A stretch of DNA of 64,000 nt from CADEED01 sp963839685 (GCA_963839685.1 CAWIVS010000012.1:310001-374000), one strand, 5' to 3'. Counted from the stretch's first letter, positions 36,895 through 47,637 are shown. A program made the numbers and translations. Notes: generated from the letters alone by a model not told the origin.

Positions 36895-38305
36895 TTAGAA
36901 CCTGAAGTTCAGATCCAGCTGTAAGCGCTTGTATTCACGATCAAATACGTTGGTGATCGACGTGGTGTCATACGGGATAGCAGGCGTGGCAGCGTTGAAC
37001 ACCGTAACGCTCTGGGGCACGTCATTCGCCAACTCGTTGAGGAACAAGGTGGCGTTCACGGTCCAGTTGCGGGCCACGGTATAGCCGCCTTTGAGCACGA
37101 CAGCCATTGGTATCCGTGTTGCCGTCGCCGAAGTCGGAATCGAGAAGCTGGCCAAAGAGCGCGTCCTTCTCGATCTGCTGAAACAGCACACCAAATTCCC
37201 ACGTGCCCTTGGTGGCCGAAGCGGCGCCGTACTGGATGCCGGCGGCATACGCAGTGTCGAGCTTCTTGAGCGCGGTCGGGTTCACCTCGGCTTCCAGGTT
37301 CTCCGCGTAGTCGATGAAGAAGCGCAGTGGCCTGCCCGCCAGTGACGTCGTGAGATCGACCGACGCTTCGGCGACGTTGAAGTCGGACAGCAAGCAGACC
37401 CCGGGCGTCGGCAGTCCACCCGGCGCCACGGGGGGCACCGCGGGGATCGTGCGACTGCACACCGCGGTGTTGGTGGTGGTGGTGTTGCCGAAGGAACTGC
37501 CGCCGAAGAACGGGTTGTAGCCCTGCACTCCGTCGAAGTCCATGTAGGTGGCGGCCAGCGTGATGCGCGTCGAATCGGACAGCGGGATCCGGTAGCCGAG
37601 CTGCGCACCGAACATGATGGAGTCAGTGTTGGTGCCCGTCGGGGCGCTGAACGACAGCGCGCGTTCGGCCAACCAGTCGTAGAAGGCGCCAGCGAAGAAA
37701 TTACCGGTCGCATAGTTGATCGAGATGCCTTCCGGATTGACGTCATTGTCGTAGAACAGGCTGCCGGTACGCGTCCAGGCGTAGCGCTGCTTGCCGGCGG
37801 TGATCTTCCATGCGGCGGTCGGCGCCCAGGTCACGTAGGCGACGTCCAGATCGAAGTCCTTGCGCGCGTTCTGATCGGTCAGCGTCTGGTTGCCAGAACG
37901 CGGATCGGTGCTGCCGGTGGAGATGCCGATCTGGCCCGTGATGGTGTCATTCACGCGGAAGTTCGCGTTGAAGCGCGCACGGATGCGGTCGCGGTCGCGA
38001 TCGCGGTCCACGTATTCCACGTCGAACGACTCGTTGCGATAGCGCAGGTCACCGGCGAACGACAGTGCCGCACGACTCTGCGCAACGACGTCGGCCGTGC
38101 GGTCTGCCGTGGCCTGGGCTTCGTCACTGGTCTTCTTGGTTTGTGCCTGAGCCTTTTCGAGCGCGTCGATCTTTGCGGTAAGCGCCGCGAGTTGCGCCTT
38201 GAGATCGGCGATTTCGGCGCCCTGCGCGAACGCCGGCGCGGGGGCGAGACCTGCGGCGGCGGCGAGCACGCCGCTGACGGCCAGGGATACGAGTTTGCGA
38301 GTCAT
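36895..38305 (-). CDS. Putative outer-membrane porin (Porin_5-like) in the pst locus (frame interrupted once)
   Basis: A signal peptide of 28 residues (ending APAFAQ) is followed by a short coiled coil (EIADLKAQLAALTAKIDALE) and a beta-barrel: DLRYRNESFDVEYVDRDRDR, WKITAGKQRYAWTRTGSLFY, FGAQLGYRIPLSDSTRITLA, ending VFDREYKRLQLDLNFRF with terminal Phe. I place it in the putative porin (Porin_5) family. The frame breaks near 37104; deleting one base of a GG pair joins FGDGNTDTN to AVVLKGGYTVARNW and gives 469 residues. Between pstS and pstC it likely carries phosphate or polyanions across the outer membrane, like OprO/OprP, which is inference. Confidence 0.82.
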
Positions 38306-38397
38306 GATTGTTCTCTGGTTATTGGGTACGACAATTGTGAGACGCAGCCGCCAGCGGACGGCGAAGCGGGGGGCGTCGCACGCCCGCCGGGACTGCG

Positions 38398-39450
38398 TCA
38401 AAGTTTCAGGGGCTTGAGCGCCTTGGCGTCCGCTCGGATCTTTCCGATCTCGGACTTGGTAGGCGGGATCAATCCCTTGTCCGCCAGGTAACCATCTTCA
38501 CCCAATGCCTTGTCGCTGGTGTACTCCGCGATGAATTCCGGAATGCCGCGAATCACGTTCACATGCGCCTTCTTCACGTAGATGAACAGCGGGCGCGAAG
38601 CCGGGTACTTGCCGGACGAGATCGTTTCGAAGGTCGGCGTCACACCGTCCACCTCCGCGCCCTTCAGCTTGTCGAGGTTCTCCTCGAGGAAGCTGTAGCC
38701 GAAGATGCCGATGGCACTCGGATTGGCGTTGAGCTTCTGCACGATCAGGTTGTCGTTTTCACCGGCTTCGATGTAAGAGCCATCCTCGCGCACCGTGTCG
38801 CAGGCGCGCTTGAAGCGCGGTTCATCCTGCGAACGCAGCGTTTCCAGCCAGGGGTACGTGCGACAGCCCGCTTCCATGTACATCTCGACGAAAGAATCGC
38901 GCGTTCCCGAGGTGGGCGGCGGGCCGAGCACTTCGATCTTGGTGGCCGGCAACGCCTTGTTGACATCCTTCCAGGTGGTGTACGGGTTCGGGATCAGTGT
39001 GGTCGGATTCGCCGGGTCCGGAACCGTCTTGGCCAGCGCCAGGTAGACGTCCTTACGAGTCAGTTTCATCGAGGCGGCGCCCTTGTTCTCGGCCATGACG
39101 ATGCCGTCGTAACCGACCTTGACCTCGACGACTTCCTTGACGCCGTTCTGCGCACAGCTCGCAAGCTCGGCGGGCCGGATGCGGCGCGAGGCATTGGCGA
39201 TGTCGGGGAATTGCGGCCCGACACCATTACAAAAGAGCTTGATGCCGCCGCCCGTGCCAGTGCTCTCCACCTTGGGCGTCTTGAACTGGCCCTGGCGGCC
39301 GAACTGTTCGGCGACCGTGGTGGTGAAGGGATAAACCGTCGAGGAACCGACGATGGTGATGGAATCGCGCGCCGATTGTGCGTGCGCCGTGACGCTCACG
39401 GCACCGATGACGGCTGCCGCGAGGGATGAAACCAGGAATGTGCGAGTCAC
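38398..39450 (-). CDS. pstS: Phosphate ABC transporter substrate-binding protein
   Basis: 350 residues. Periplasmic phosphate-binding protein. The signal peptide ends SVTAHAQ; the mature protein starts SITIVGSSTVYPFTTTVAEQ, with phosphate-contacting loops in STGTGGGIKLFC, VKVGYDGIVMAENKG and PPTSGTRDSFVEMYMEAGC. I choose the GTG at 39450, not upstream ATG codons, because CCGGAGG lies at ideal spacing and the signal peptide begins there (VTRTFLVSSLAAAV). It is the first gene of the minus-strand phosphate unit, divergent from dapE. Confidence 0.95.
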   Translation of the reverse strand: MTRTFLVSSLAAAVIGAVSVTAHAQSARDSITIVGSSTVYPFTTTVAEQFGRQGQFKTPKVESTGTGGGIKLFCNGVGPQFPDIANASRRIRPAELASCAQNGVKEVVEVKVGYDGIVMAENKGAASMKLTRKDVYLALAKTVPDPANPTTLIPNPYTTWKDVNKALPATKIEVLGPPPTSGTRDSFVEMYMEAGCRTYPWLETLRSQDEPRFKRACDTVREDGSYIEAGENDNLIVQKLNANPSAIGIFGYSFLEENLDKLKGAEVDGVTPTFETISSGKYPASRPLFIYVKKAHVNVIRGIPEFIAEYTSDKALGEDGYLADKGLIPPTKSEIGKIRADAKALKPLKL

Positions 39451-39582
39451 TGTATTGGCCTCCGGTTGTGACGCGCGGCAATTTATGACTGGAAGATTGC
39501 GGGAATATTTCAGTGGAGCGATTTCATCTGACCGTAACAAACACCTTGCTGGGTACGGTTGGGTTCCGTATAACGCGCACCG

Positions 39583-40710
39583 ATGTCCGCCACCGTTGAC
39601 CTCGCCCTCGATCTCATTTCCCGCAATTCAGTGACCCCAGCGGACCAAGGGTGTCAGGAAGTTATGACAAGACGGCTAGGTGCCGTCGGCTTCGAGGTCG
39701 AAAACCTCCGTTTCGGCAATGTGGACAATTTCTGGGCGACGCGCGGCAAAGGCGGGCCGGTGTTGTGCTTCGCCGGGCATACCGACGTGGTCCCCACGGG
39801 CCCACTCGAGGAATGGCACAGCGATCCGTTCAAGCCCACGGTGCGCGACGGTCTTCTGTTTGGTCGCGGCGCGGCCGATATGAAAAGTGCCCTGGCCGCC
39901 ATGGTGACGGCCACCGAGGAATTCGCCCGCGAGAAGCCGGACCACAAGGGCACCATCGCCTACCTCATCACCAGCGACGAGGAAGGTCCCTCGGTCGACG
40001 GCACCAAGAAGGTGGTCGAAACACTGCGCGAGCGCGGCCAGCAGATCGACTGGTGCATCGTCGGCGAGCCGTCGAGCGAAAAGCAGCTCGGCGACACCAT
40101 CAAGATCGGCCGGCGCGGCTCGTTATCCGGGCGCCTGACCGTACATGGCGTGCAGGGCCACATTGCTTATCCCCAGTTCGCCGAAAATCCGGTGCACACC
40201 TTTGCGCCGGCGCTCGCGGAGCTCACCGCGCGAACATGGGACAAGGGCAACGAACACTTCCAGCCCACCAGCTTTCAGATCTCGAATTTCAACGCCGGCA
40301 CCGGCGCGCCCAACGTGATTCCGGGCGAGCTCAAGGCGCGCTTCAACCTGCGCTACTCACCGGTGCAGACCATCGATGGCCTGAAGTCCATCGTCGAAGG
40401 GATCCTGAAGAAACACGGGGTTCGCTTCACCCTCGAGTGGTATGTATCGGGCGAACCTTTCTATACGGCGCCGGGCGCGCTGTCGCTGGGCGTCACACGG
40501 GCGATCCAGGCCGAGACCGGCCTCAAGCCCAAATATTCCACCGGCGGCGGTACCTCCGACGGCCGTTTCATCGCGCCTCTGGGAGCCCAGGTGGTGGAGC
40601 TTGGCGTCATCAACGCGACCATCCACAAGGTCAATGAAAGCGTCAGCGTCGATGACATCGATCGGCTGCATCGCATCTACCTGAATGCCCTGAGGGAAAT
40701 GCTGGCCTGA
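39583..40710 (+). CDS. dapE: Succinyl-diaminopimelate desuccinylase
   Basis: 375 residues (E. coli 375). Dinuclear zinc M20 hydrolase producing LL-DAP for lysine and peptidoglycan. Metal-site motifs: FAGHTDVVPTGPLEEWHSDP (His), FGRGAADMKSALAAMVTATE (Asp), ITSDEEGPSVDGTKK (Glu pair), and KYSTGGGTSDGRFIAPLGAQ near the C-terminus. It belongs with dapC and dapD, but is separated from them by 8 kb of phosphate genes. Confidence 0.96.
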   Translation: MSATVDLALDLISRNSVTPADQGCQEVMTRRLGAVGFEVENLRFGNVDNFWATRGKGGPVLCFAGHTDVVPTGPLEEWHSDPFKPTVRDGLLFGRGAADMKSALAAMVTATEEFAREKPDHKGTIAYLITSDEEGPSVDGTKKVVETLRERGQQIDWCIVGEPSSEKQLGDTIKIGRRGSLSGRLTVHGVQGHIAYPQFAENPVHTFAPALAELTARTWDKGNEHFQPTSFQISNFNAGTGAPNVIPGELKARFNLRYSPVQTIDGLKSIVEGILKKHGVRFTLEWYVSGEPFYTAPGALSLGVTRAIQAETGLKPKYSTGGGTSDGRFIAPLGAQVVELGVINATIHKVNESVSVDDIDRLHRIYLNALREMLA

Positions 40711-40725
40711 CCCTGCGCTGGTTGA

Positions 40726-40743
40726 TGTGACGTTACTGTGACA
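40726..40743 (-). promoter_or_regulatory. Putative Pho box upstream of the DUF47-pit genes
   Basis: Read on the minus strand the site is TGTCACAGTAACGTCACA: two 7-base repeats (TGTCACA and CGTCACA) 11 bases apart, matching the PhoB direct-repeat pattern (TGTCATA-N4-TGTCATA in E. coli). It lies 56 bases before the DUF47 start, but in inverse orientation to that gene. phoB is encoded at 53401. The match is by eye. Confidence 0.45.
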
Positions 40744-40798
40744 CTGGTGCCCTGACCCACTACACTCCGCGCTCGAAAATCGAGGGGTCGGGAAACCA

Positions 40799-41440
40799 AT
40801 GAATTTCATCTCGCGTCTCATGCCTCGCGAGGGGCGATTCTTCAGCCTCTTCGACGGCCACGCCAAACTGATTGTCGACGGCGCCCTGGCCCTCGCGGAT
40901 GTGCTCAAACACTACGACGACAAGGCCGACCGGCCCACCGGTATCAAGCTCATCGAAGACGCCGAACATGCGGCGGATCGCATCACGCACGAGACCGTTC
41001 AGCTGCTGCACACCACCTTCGTCACACCCTTCGATCGGGATGACATTCATCGACTGATCTCGCGCATGGATGACGTTCTCGATCTCATCCAGGACACTGC
41101 CGAATCGCTGGTTCTCTACGACATCCAGAAAATCACCCCCGAAGCCACGCAACTGGCCGAGTTGCTGCTGCGATGCGCGGAGCGTGTGCAGTCGGCCGTG
41201 GGACTCATGGCTTCGATGGCCGATGCGCCGGCCATCCTCAAGATCTGCCAGGAAATCGACCGGCTCGAATCCGAGGCGGACAAGGTAATGCGCAGCGCCA
41301 TTTCGGAACTGTTTCGAAACGAGACCGATGTGCGTCAGCTCATCAAGTTGAAGGCGGTCTACGAATCACTGGAATCCGCCACCGACAAGTGCCAGGACGT
41401 GGCCAACGTCATCGAAAGCGTCGTGCTCGAAAACGCCTGA
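40799..41440 (+). CDS. DUF47 family phosphate transport regulator (PhoU-like)
   Basis: 213 residues, all helical, with the DUF47 (TIGR00153-type) pattern: FFSLFDGHAKLIVDGALALA near the N-terminus, ADRITHETVQLLHTTFVTPF, DRDDIHRLISRMDDVLDLIQ, and a C-terminal heptad region (KAVYESLESATDKCQDVANV). These cytosolic PhoU-like proteins are typically encoded upstream of Pit transporters and modulate them. Here pit follows 21 bases downstream, and a possible Pho box lies upstream. Confidence 0.92.
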   Translation: MNFISRLMPREGRFFSLFDGHAKLIVDGALALADVLKHYDDKADRPTGIKLIEDAEHAADRITHETVQLLHTTFVTPFDRDDIHRLISRMDDVLDLIQDTAESLVLYDIQKITPEATQLAELLLRCAERVQSAVGLMASMADAPAILKICQEIDRLESEADKVMRSAISELFRNETDVRQLIKLKAVYESLESATDKCQDVANVIESVVLENA

Positions 41441-41460
41441 GCGGCATCGGGCACTGATTC

Positions 41461-42462
41461 ATGGACGCAGGAACCATTTCCCTGACGCTGGTGCTGCTCG
41501 TGCTGCTGGCACTGGCGTTCGACTTCATGAACGGCTTCCACGACGCCGCGAATTCCATCGCCACCGTGGTGTCGACTGGCGTGCTGAAGCCCTGGCAGGC
41601 GGTGATCTGGGCCGCGACCTTCAACGTTCTTGCCTGGGGCGTGTTCCACCTGCGGTCGCGACCACCGTCGGCAAAGGCATCATCGATCCGTCCTTCGTCG
41701 ACAATCGCGTGATCTTCGGCGCGTTGATCGGCGCGATCAGCCTGGAACCTGATTACCTGGTACTACGGCATTCCATCGAGCTCCTCACATGCCCTGATCG
41801 GCGGCATGATCGGCTCGGCGCTCGTCAAGGCCGGCACCGCACCCTTGCTCTGGCCCGGCATTCTCAAGACCGCGGCGTTCATCGTCATCTCGCCGCTGCT
41901 CGGCATGTTGTTAGGCTCGCTGCTGATGCTGGGCGTTTCCTGGCTGTGTTTCCGTCAGACTCCACGGCGCGTGGACCGGTGGTTCCGGCGGCTGCAGCTG
42001 GTTTCGTCCGCCGCCTTTTCCCTGGGGCACGGGGGCAACGACGCGCAGAAGACCATGGGTATCATCTGGCTGCTGCTGATCGCCGCGGGCGTCACGACGA
42101 AGGATCACCTGCCGTACTGGGTGGTCGCGAGCTGTTTCCTCGCGATCGGCCTGGGTACTTTTTTCGGCGGCTGGCGCATCGTAAAGACCATGGGCCAGCG
42201 CATCACCAAGCTGAAGCCGGTGGGCGGATTCGCCGCGGAAACCGGCGGCGCGTTATCGGTTGGCCTCGCCACATTCTTCGGTATACCGGTATCGACCACC
42301 CACACCATCACTGGCGCCATCGTGGGCGTTGGCGCGGCACAGCGTTCGACCGCCGTGCGCTGGGGTGTCGCTGGCAATATCGTCATCGCATGGATCCTCA
42401 CCATCCCGGCATCGGCCGGCATCGCCGCACTGGCGTGGTGGCTCGGCGGCGCCGCATTCTAG
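41461..42462 (+). CDS. pit: Inorganic phosphate transporter, Pit family (frame interrupted twice)
   Basis: Low-affinity metal-phosphate/proton symporter of the inner membrane. Both PiT signatures are present: DFMNGFHDAANSIATVVST near residue 21 and LGHGGNDAQKTMGIIW in the second half, with GIPVSTTHTITGAIVGVGAA near the end. A base is missing after 41652 (HLAVATT read as HLRSRPP) and an extra C occurs at 41741-41742; the two cancel, so the span of 334 codons returns to the starting frame. In between, the literal frame hits a stop at 41712. I read this as two sequence errors in a functional gene. Confidence 0.88.
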
Positions 42463-42486
42463 AAATCGGAACGGCGCACACCGGGA

Positions 42487-45152
42487 TCAGAAATTCATCG
42501 TGATCGATGCGACGAATGAGGTTCCGATGTCGTACTTGTTGTAATACACGATGTTTCCTTCGCGCTCCTGGAACTCCTCGTAACCCTGGCCGAAGATGTT
42601 GCGCGCTTCGAACTTGGCTTCGAGATCCTGCTGGAAGAACGTCAATCCCTGACGCACGACGATGTCCACACGCAGTCCCGGTGACTCGAAGATGTCCGGC
42701 AGGCCGGAGGCGCCGCGGCTGGTCACGCGATCACTCGCATAGGACAACAAGATCGTCTGCTGAGACAACTGGCCGGTCTGCTCCAGTCCGAGCTGCAGAT
42801 TGGCGAGGTGATTGGATTGACCGGTGAGCTGGCTGCCATCGCGGAAGAAATTGCTCGCCGGCTGTGTCGTCGTTCCGTACACGGACACGGTGTCGTTGGG
42901 TCCCACAGTGAACTTCGAGTCGGTGTAGGTGTAGTTGCCGATCACGACCGCGCGGCGCGAGCCGAAGAACGCGCCACTGGAAATAGCCATCGAGCGGGAA
43001 GTACTTGTGCAGTTCGAGCTCGGCACCGTAGAGCGTGGCTTCGGGCGCGTTGGCGAAACTCGTCACCGGCGTGTTGTCATCGAAGCCGGTGAAAGCTTCG
43101 ATGGGCCGGTCGATCTTCTTGTAGAACACCGCGGTCGCCAGGTGTTCCTCCGCGGCGAAATACCACTCGAAGCGCCCTTCGGCATTGACGAATTCGCCGT
43201 CGACCAGCAACGGGTTGCCACGATAGCGGCGGTTGGTCTCCGGGTCGAAGTAACTCTGGAACATGAGCTCGCGGAACTGCGGCCGCGCGATGGTCTTCGA
43301 CGCATTGAAGCGCATCTGCATGTCATCGGCGAACCGCCAGGTGAGCGTGGCGCCCGGCAGCACGTACTCGTTGTCGAGGCTGGTCGAAGCCCCGGAATTG
43401 GTCAGCGTGTTGAACACCTGCAACGGACGGACGTCCTGCTCGCCGCGTTCGTAGCGCGCGCCGATGCTCAGGTCGAGTGAATCGGTCAAATCGGCCTGCA
43501 TCTGCAGGTAGGCCGCATTCGTGCGCAACTCGGCGGTGAATGCGGGATCGGTTTCCGTGGTTTCGATCAGGCCAATACCAAAGTTTTCGATGACCGCAGG
43601 TCCCAGCAGATAGTCCGGCCTGAGCGTTGCGACGACGTTCGGAAACGTCGAGGGCGCGACGATCTGGAACTCGCGCCGCGTGGAGTCGCGCTGTGTGTCC
43701 GCGAAGTCATAGCCCAGCGTCCCCTTGAACGACGGTGTGAACTCCATCGTCACGTCCACGCCCGCGGACACGAGTTCCTCATCGAGATCCGAGAACGCGG
43801 CCGTCGCGTAGCCCGACTGGCCATTGTCCAGTCGATTGAGGAAGAATTGACCATAGGGGCTCGAGGCCTGGTTGCTGCGCTGATAGCCGATGGCGAGTTC
43901 GTAGGGCGCATCGCGCTTGGACTTCGAATACGACGCACGGGCCCCGATGGTCAGGGGATCGAGCCCGATATCGGCGGTGAGCTGGGTGCTGAGCAATTGG
44001 CGCTCGTACCAGGCGGTGGTCTGTTCGAGGTAGTCGGCGCCGAGCCTCTGGTTGTTCTGAAAGCCAGAGGCGAGAGTGGTGTGCTTGAGCGTGTCGTGAA
44101 CGTAGAAATTGGTCCAGCGCAGCTTGCTGTCCACGCCGAATTCATAGTTCAGCCCCACCATGGCGTTGGTTACGGCACGGTTGTCGGTGCCGACGCGGCG
44201 GTAATCCTTGTCGATGACGGAAAGGTCGGCACTGCCGGGGGTTTGCTCGATATTGTCCCGCGTGCGCCAGTTGCTGCTGAATCCGGCCGTACCGATCAGG
44301 CCGATGCGCGAATCATTGTCACCGACCGACCAGGCGTCGCCGGCGCTCAGGTTTGCCGACCAGTTGAAGGGCACGCTGTCGATCTGCTGCACCAGCGCGT
44401 TCTGCGGCGTGACGAGTCCCTTGGCGATCTCGCCGGTATCCACGTTCCCGGAGCTCATGAGTTCGCCGCTGGCGAAGAAGTTCTCGAGCGCGGGCGTCAG
44501 ATCTCGCAGGCCGGAGTCGTAACCCGTCCAGTCGTACTCGCCGCCGTAATAGTCGTAGCCGAGGTTGCGCGTGGTCTCGGTGTCGCCGCTCATGCCGACG
44601 CTCGCCGCGAAAGAACGGCGTCTTGGGCGACGACAGAGTCGTGAGATTGATCACGCCGCCACCGAATTCGCCCGTGAAAGCTGGGCGAATAGGTCTTCTG
44701 CACCAGCGACGATGCAACGACATTGGTCGGGAACAGGTCAAGCGGGATTGCGCGGCGCATCGGCTCCGGACTCGGCAGCGGCGAGCCGTTGAGCAGCGCC
44801 AGCGAGTAGCGGTCGCCAAGACCGCGGACATAGACGAATCCGTCTCCCACCACGCTCAGGCCCGTGACGCGCGACAGCGCGCCCGCGATATCGCCTTCGC
44901 CGGTTCGGGCGATGTCATCGGTGGACAGCACCGACACGACCTCGGTCGTGGCCCTCTGGATGTTGCGCTCGCGGATGCCGGTCACCGTGATCCCGGGCAT
45001 CGCGACGTCGATTCCTTCTTCGGTCGCGAGTCTCGCTCCTCGGCATCATCGCCGGGGCCTGTCGCATCATCCTGCGGCGATTGCGCCAGCGCAGGGCCCG
45101 CGGACAAGGCGGTCGCGAGCAGCAGCGTCTCCCAAATGAGTGGCTTCGACAT
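42487..45152 (-). CDS. TonB-dependent outer-membrane receptor (frame interrupted four times)
   Basis: Signal peptide ETLLLATALSAGPALAQ, then a plug domain starting PGITVTGIRERNIQRATTEV with VRGLGDRYSLALLNGSPLPS and FTGEFGGGVINLTT, and a 22-strand-type barrel ending FVASITMNF. Shifts lie near 45018 (one base missing), 44682, 44611 and 42980 (one extra base each); repaired, the span is 888 codons including stop. The ATG at 45152 has AGAGGAA upstream. The substrate is unknown; placement between pit and a surface lipoprotein suggests a phosphate-linked uptake role, which is inference. Four shifts might also mean a real pseudogene, but single-base fixes work at each. Confidence 0.82.
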
Positions 45153-45245
45153 GTGTGTTCCTCTGGTTTTTCTCGAGCTCCCAAACGGCGGCGGATCGCG
45201 ACCGTCTGGGGTCACGATCCGCCGCGCGCTGACCAATGCCGCTGA

Positions 45246-46813
45246 TCAGAGCGGAGGAAGCGTGGTGCAAGCCGTGCTGGTCGTATCGAAAGTCGCGGTA
45301 GCAGAATTGCAGGTCCAACCCGCGTACCACGTGTCGCTGGCATCTTTGCACCGCGCCGACGTAGGTGGTGGTGTCGAATGCGGCATCGAGCGTCTTCGGA
45401 TCCGTCGCCGTCACCGCCGTCTCATTGGGACCGTTGATGAAGGTGCCCGTGAGCGAGGCGGTGAATGCGGAGTTGTTGTTCGAGCCCGCGTTGAATACGT
45501 CCGTCACCTGCTGCACTGTCACGCCACCGGTTCCGACGAACGGGCCTGCGCCACACTGCATCACGACGGACTGGAACACCGGCGGCCCAAGCTTCTGGTT
45601 GGGCGCGTCGGCCGTGAGGATGTTCGTGCCGTTGAGTCGCAGGCAGGCCATCGGGCTGGTGATCACGCCGTTGACGAGAGTCGCATCGGATTTTCCGCGG
45701 AACAGCATGGCTGCGGTGTTCCCCGACGCCGCGTTGCGATGTACGAACGTGAAGTTCGCCAGCCTCATGTTCGTGCGTGGCGTGTTGTCTTCCAGCGCGT
45801 TGGCAGAATCCTGCTTCGACCATGGAGTCCGGATTTCCGGAAGTCTTCTGCACGGCGATGACGTACTGGATCGTGCCCTGATAGCCGGTATCCACGTCGA
45901 TGTTGTCGTCATCCGCGCCCGTCACGACGATACGACGCAGTGTCGGGCTGCCGCCGAAAATCTCGAATCCGTCGTCCGAGCTGTTGTGGGACTGGAAGTG
46001 GCCGATCGTCGTGCCGGAGCCCACGCCGCCCAAGGTGAGCGATTGCAGCTCGCTGTTGCCGGAAAGCACGTAGCCCGAGTATCGGATCTGTACGTAGTCG
46101 ACCGTGCCGCTGTTGTCGTTGGCCGTCGCCCCACCGAAGTATGCCGGGTCGACGGATCCTTCAGTCTGTCGCTCGCAATTGACCGAGCCGGGCGTTGCGG
46201 CCGGAGCCACTGTGCAATCCGTGGTCGGCGCGCGACCAAGCAGCACGACGCCGCCCCACTGGCCGTGGGAATCATCGTTCGAGAGTCCCAGCACATTGTC
46301 ACGGCTCGTGAACACGATCGGTGAGGTCGCGTTACCCACTGCCTGGATGCGATTGCCGCGATTGACGGCCAGCCACGACGTGCCGGTGGCGCCATAGAGC
46401 ACCACGCCGGGTCTGATCGTGAGGACCACCGCCGCATCGGCGGTCGGCGCCGCGCCGCGATCCAGGCCAACATCGACGCGACCATTGATCGAGTAGAGCA
46501 AACCCGCAAATTTCTCCAGCGTCGTGCTGGCGGTGAAGCGGCTCGGCAGCTCGCAGACGCGGTATTCGCCGGTCGGTCCGGAAATTGTTCCGGCGTCGTT
46601 CAGCCCGGCGGGATCCGGAATCGTCGGACAGCCGGTGGCCGGCGTGACCAGCGAGGCTGTCGGCGGCGGCGGCGGACTTGGATTGGGACTCGCTGGCGGC
46701 GGATTGTTGATCGTGACGTTGCCACTGTTGCCCGGCGATTCAATTTCTTCTGCACCACACCCGGCGAGGGCCGCCACGATTGCGGCGGTAGTGATCCACT
46801 GTACTGGTTTCAT
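45246..46813 (-). CDS. Surface lipoprotein with predicted beta-helix (frame interrupted twice)
   Basis: The signal peptide carries a clear lipobox (ALAGC, C19; Gly at +2 suggests outer-membrane sorting), then a Pro/Ser linker (NNPPPASPNPSPPPPP). The body resembles right-handed beta-helix proteins: VVLTIRPGVVLYGATGTSWL, NATSPIVFTSRDNV, GQWGGVVLLGRAP, and RYSGYVLSGNSELQSLTLGG. Extra bases near 45812 and 45345 shift the frame; removing both gives 521 residues ending TACTTLPPL. The ATG at 46813 has AGGAGAAC upstream. Encoded 93 bases before the TonB receptor, so a surface capture protein feeding that receptor is plausible but unproven. Confidence 0.75.
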
Positions 46814-46930
46814 CTTCTTGTTCTCCTGACGTGCGTCTTGCGCGCATGCCAAGTGTCTTACGATGAAATTGCAGTTTTATTGCGTTCTCGCGTTTCACAT
46901 TTCCGTCTTATCTCCAGTCCCGCTGGTCGT

Positions 46931-47635
46931 TCAGCCGCGGGAGGGAATCGAGATCCCACGTTGCACGGCGGGACGCGCAAGGAAGGCGTCGAGCGCACGT
47001 TGCACGTGCGGAAAATCGTCGAACCCGATGATTTCGCCAGCGCCGTAGAAGCCGATGAGATTGCGCACCATCGGAAAGATCGCGATATCGGCAATGGAAT
47101 ATTCGCCGCCCATCATCCAGGCGCGCGTCGCGAGGTGCCGGTCCACCACGCCCAGCAAGCGGCGCGACTCTGCGACGTAGCGATCGCGCGGACGCTTGTC
47201 CGCCCATTCGCGCCCCGCGAACTTGTGGAAGAAGCCGAGCTGGCCAAACATCGGCCCGATGCCGCCCACCTGGAAGAACACCCACTGCAGGCATTGGTAA
47301 CGCGCCGCCGGAGCGCGCGGCTGCAGCTGACCCGACTTGTCGGCGAGGTACAGCAGGATGGCGCCGGATTCGAACAGCGGCAGCGGTGCACCCTGCGGGC
47401 CGTGCGGGTCGATGATGGCCGGGATCTTGTTGTTAGGATTGAGCGACCCGAACTCCGGCGACGTCTGGTCGTTGGTGTTGAAGTCGACCAGGTGCGGCTC
47501 GTACGCCAGTCCGGTCTCTTCCAGCATGATCGACACCTTCACGCCATTCGGCGTAGGCAACGAGTAAAGCTGGATGCGCTCGGGAAACCGCGCCGGCCAC
47601 CGGCGCGTGATCGGAAAGCTCGACAGGTCGGTCAT
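46931..47635 (-). CDS. Nu-class glutathione S-transferase / disulfide-bond oxidoreductase (YfcG/YghU-like)
   Basis: 234 residues. The thioredoxin-like N-terminal domain has QLYSLPTPNGVKVSIMLEE (the TPNG signature of nu-class GSTs), then NPNNKIPAIIDPHG and the glutathione site ESGAILLYLADKSG. The helical C-terminal domain has WADKRPRDRYVAESRRLLGV and GGEYSIADIAIFPMVRN. Such enzymes reduce disulfides with glutathione. The ATG at 47635 lies 2 bases past the dsbB stop, so both thiol-disulfide genes are coupled. Confidence 0.9.
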   Translation of the reverse strand: MTDLSSFPITRRWPARFPERIQLYSLPTPNGVKVSIMLEETGLAYEPHLVDFNTNDQTSPEFGSLNPNNKIPAIIDPHGPQGAPLPLFESGAILLYLADKSGQLQPRAPAARYQCLQWVFFQVGGIGPMFGQLGFFHKFAGREWADKRPRDRYVAESRRLLGVVDRHLATRAWMMGGEYSIADIAIFPMVRNLIGFYGAGEIIGFDDFPHVQRALDAFLARPAVQRGISIPSRG

Positions 47636-47637
47636 CG

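Noticed and set aside
39451..39582. Pho box upstream of pstS (TTTCATC-N4-CGTAACA on the plus strand, and CAGTCATAAAT on the minus strand)
   Set aside because: Only about five of seven positions match per half site; too weak to list, although PhoB control of pstS is expected from knowledge of the system.
42487..45152. TonB receptor as a true pseudogene
   Set aside because: Four shifts each have a one-base fix and the total becomes 888 whole codons; similar shifts hit essential genes in the same window, so error is more likely. Not fully excluded.
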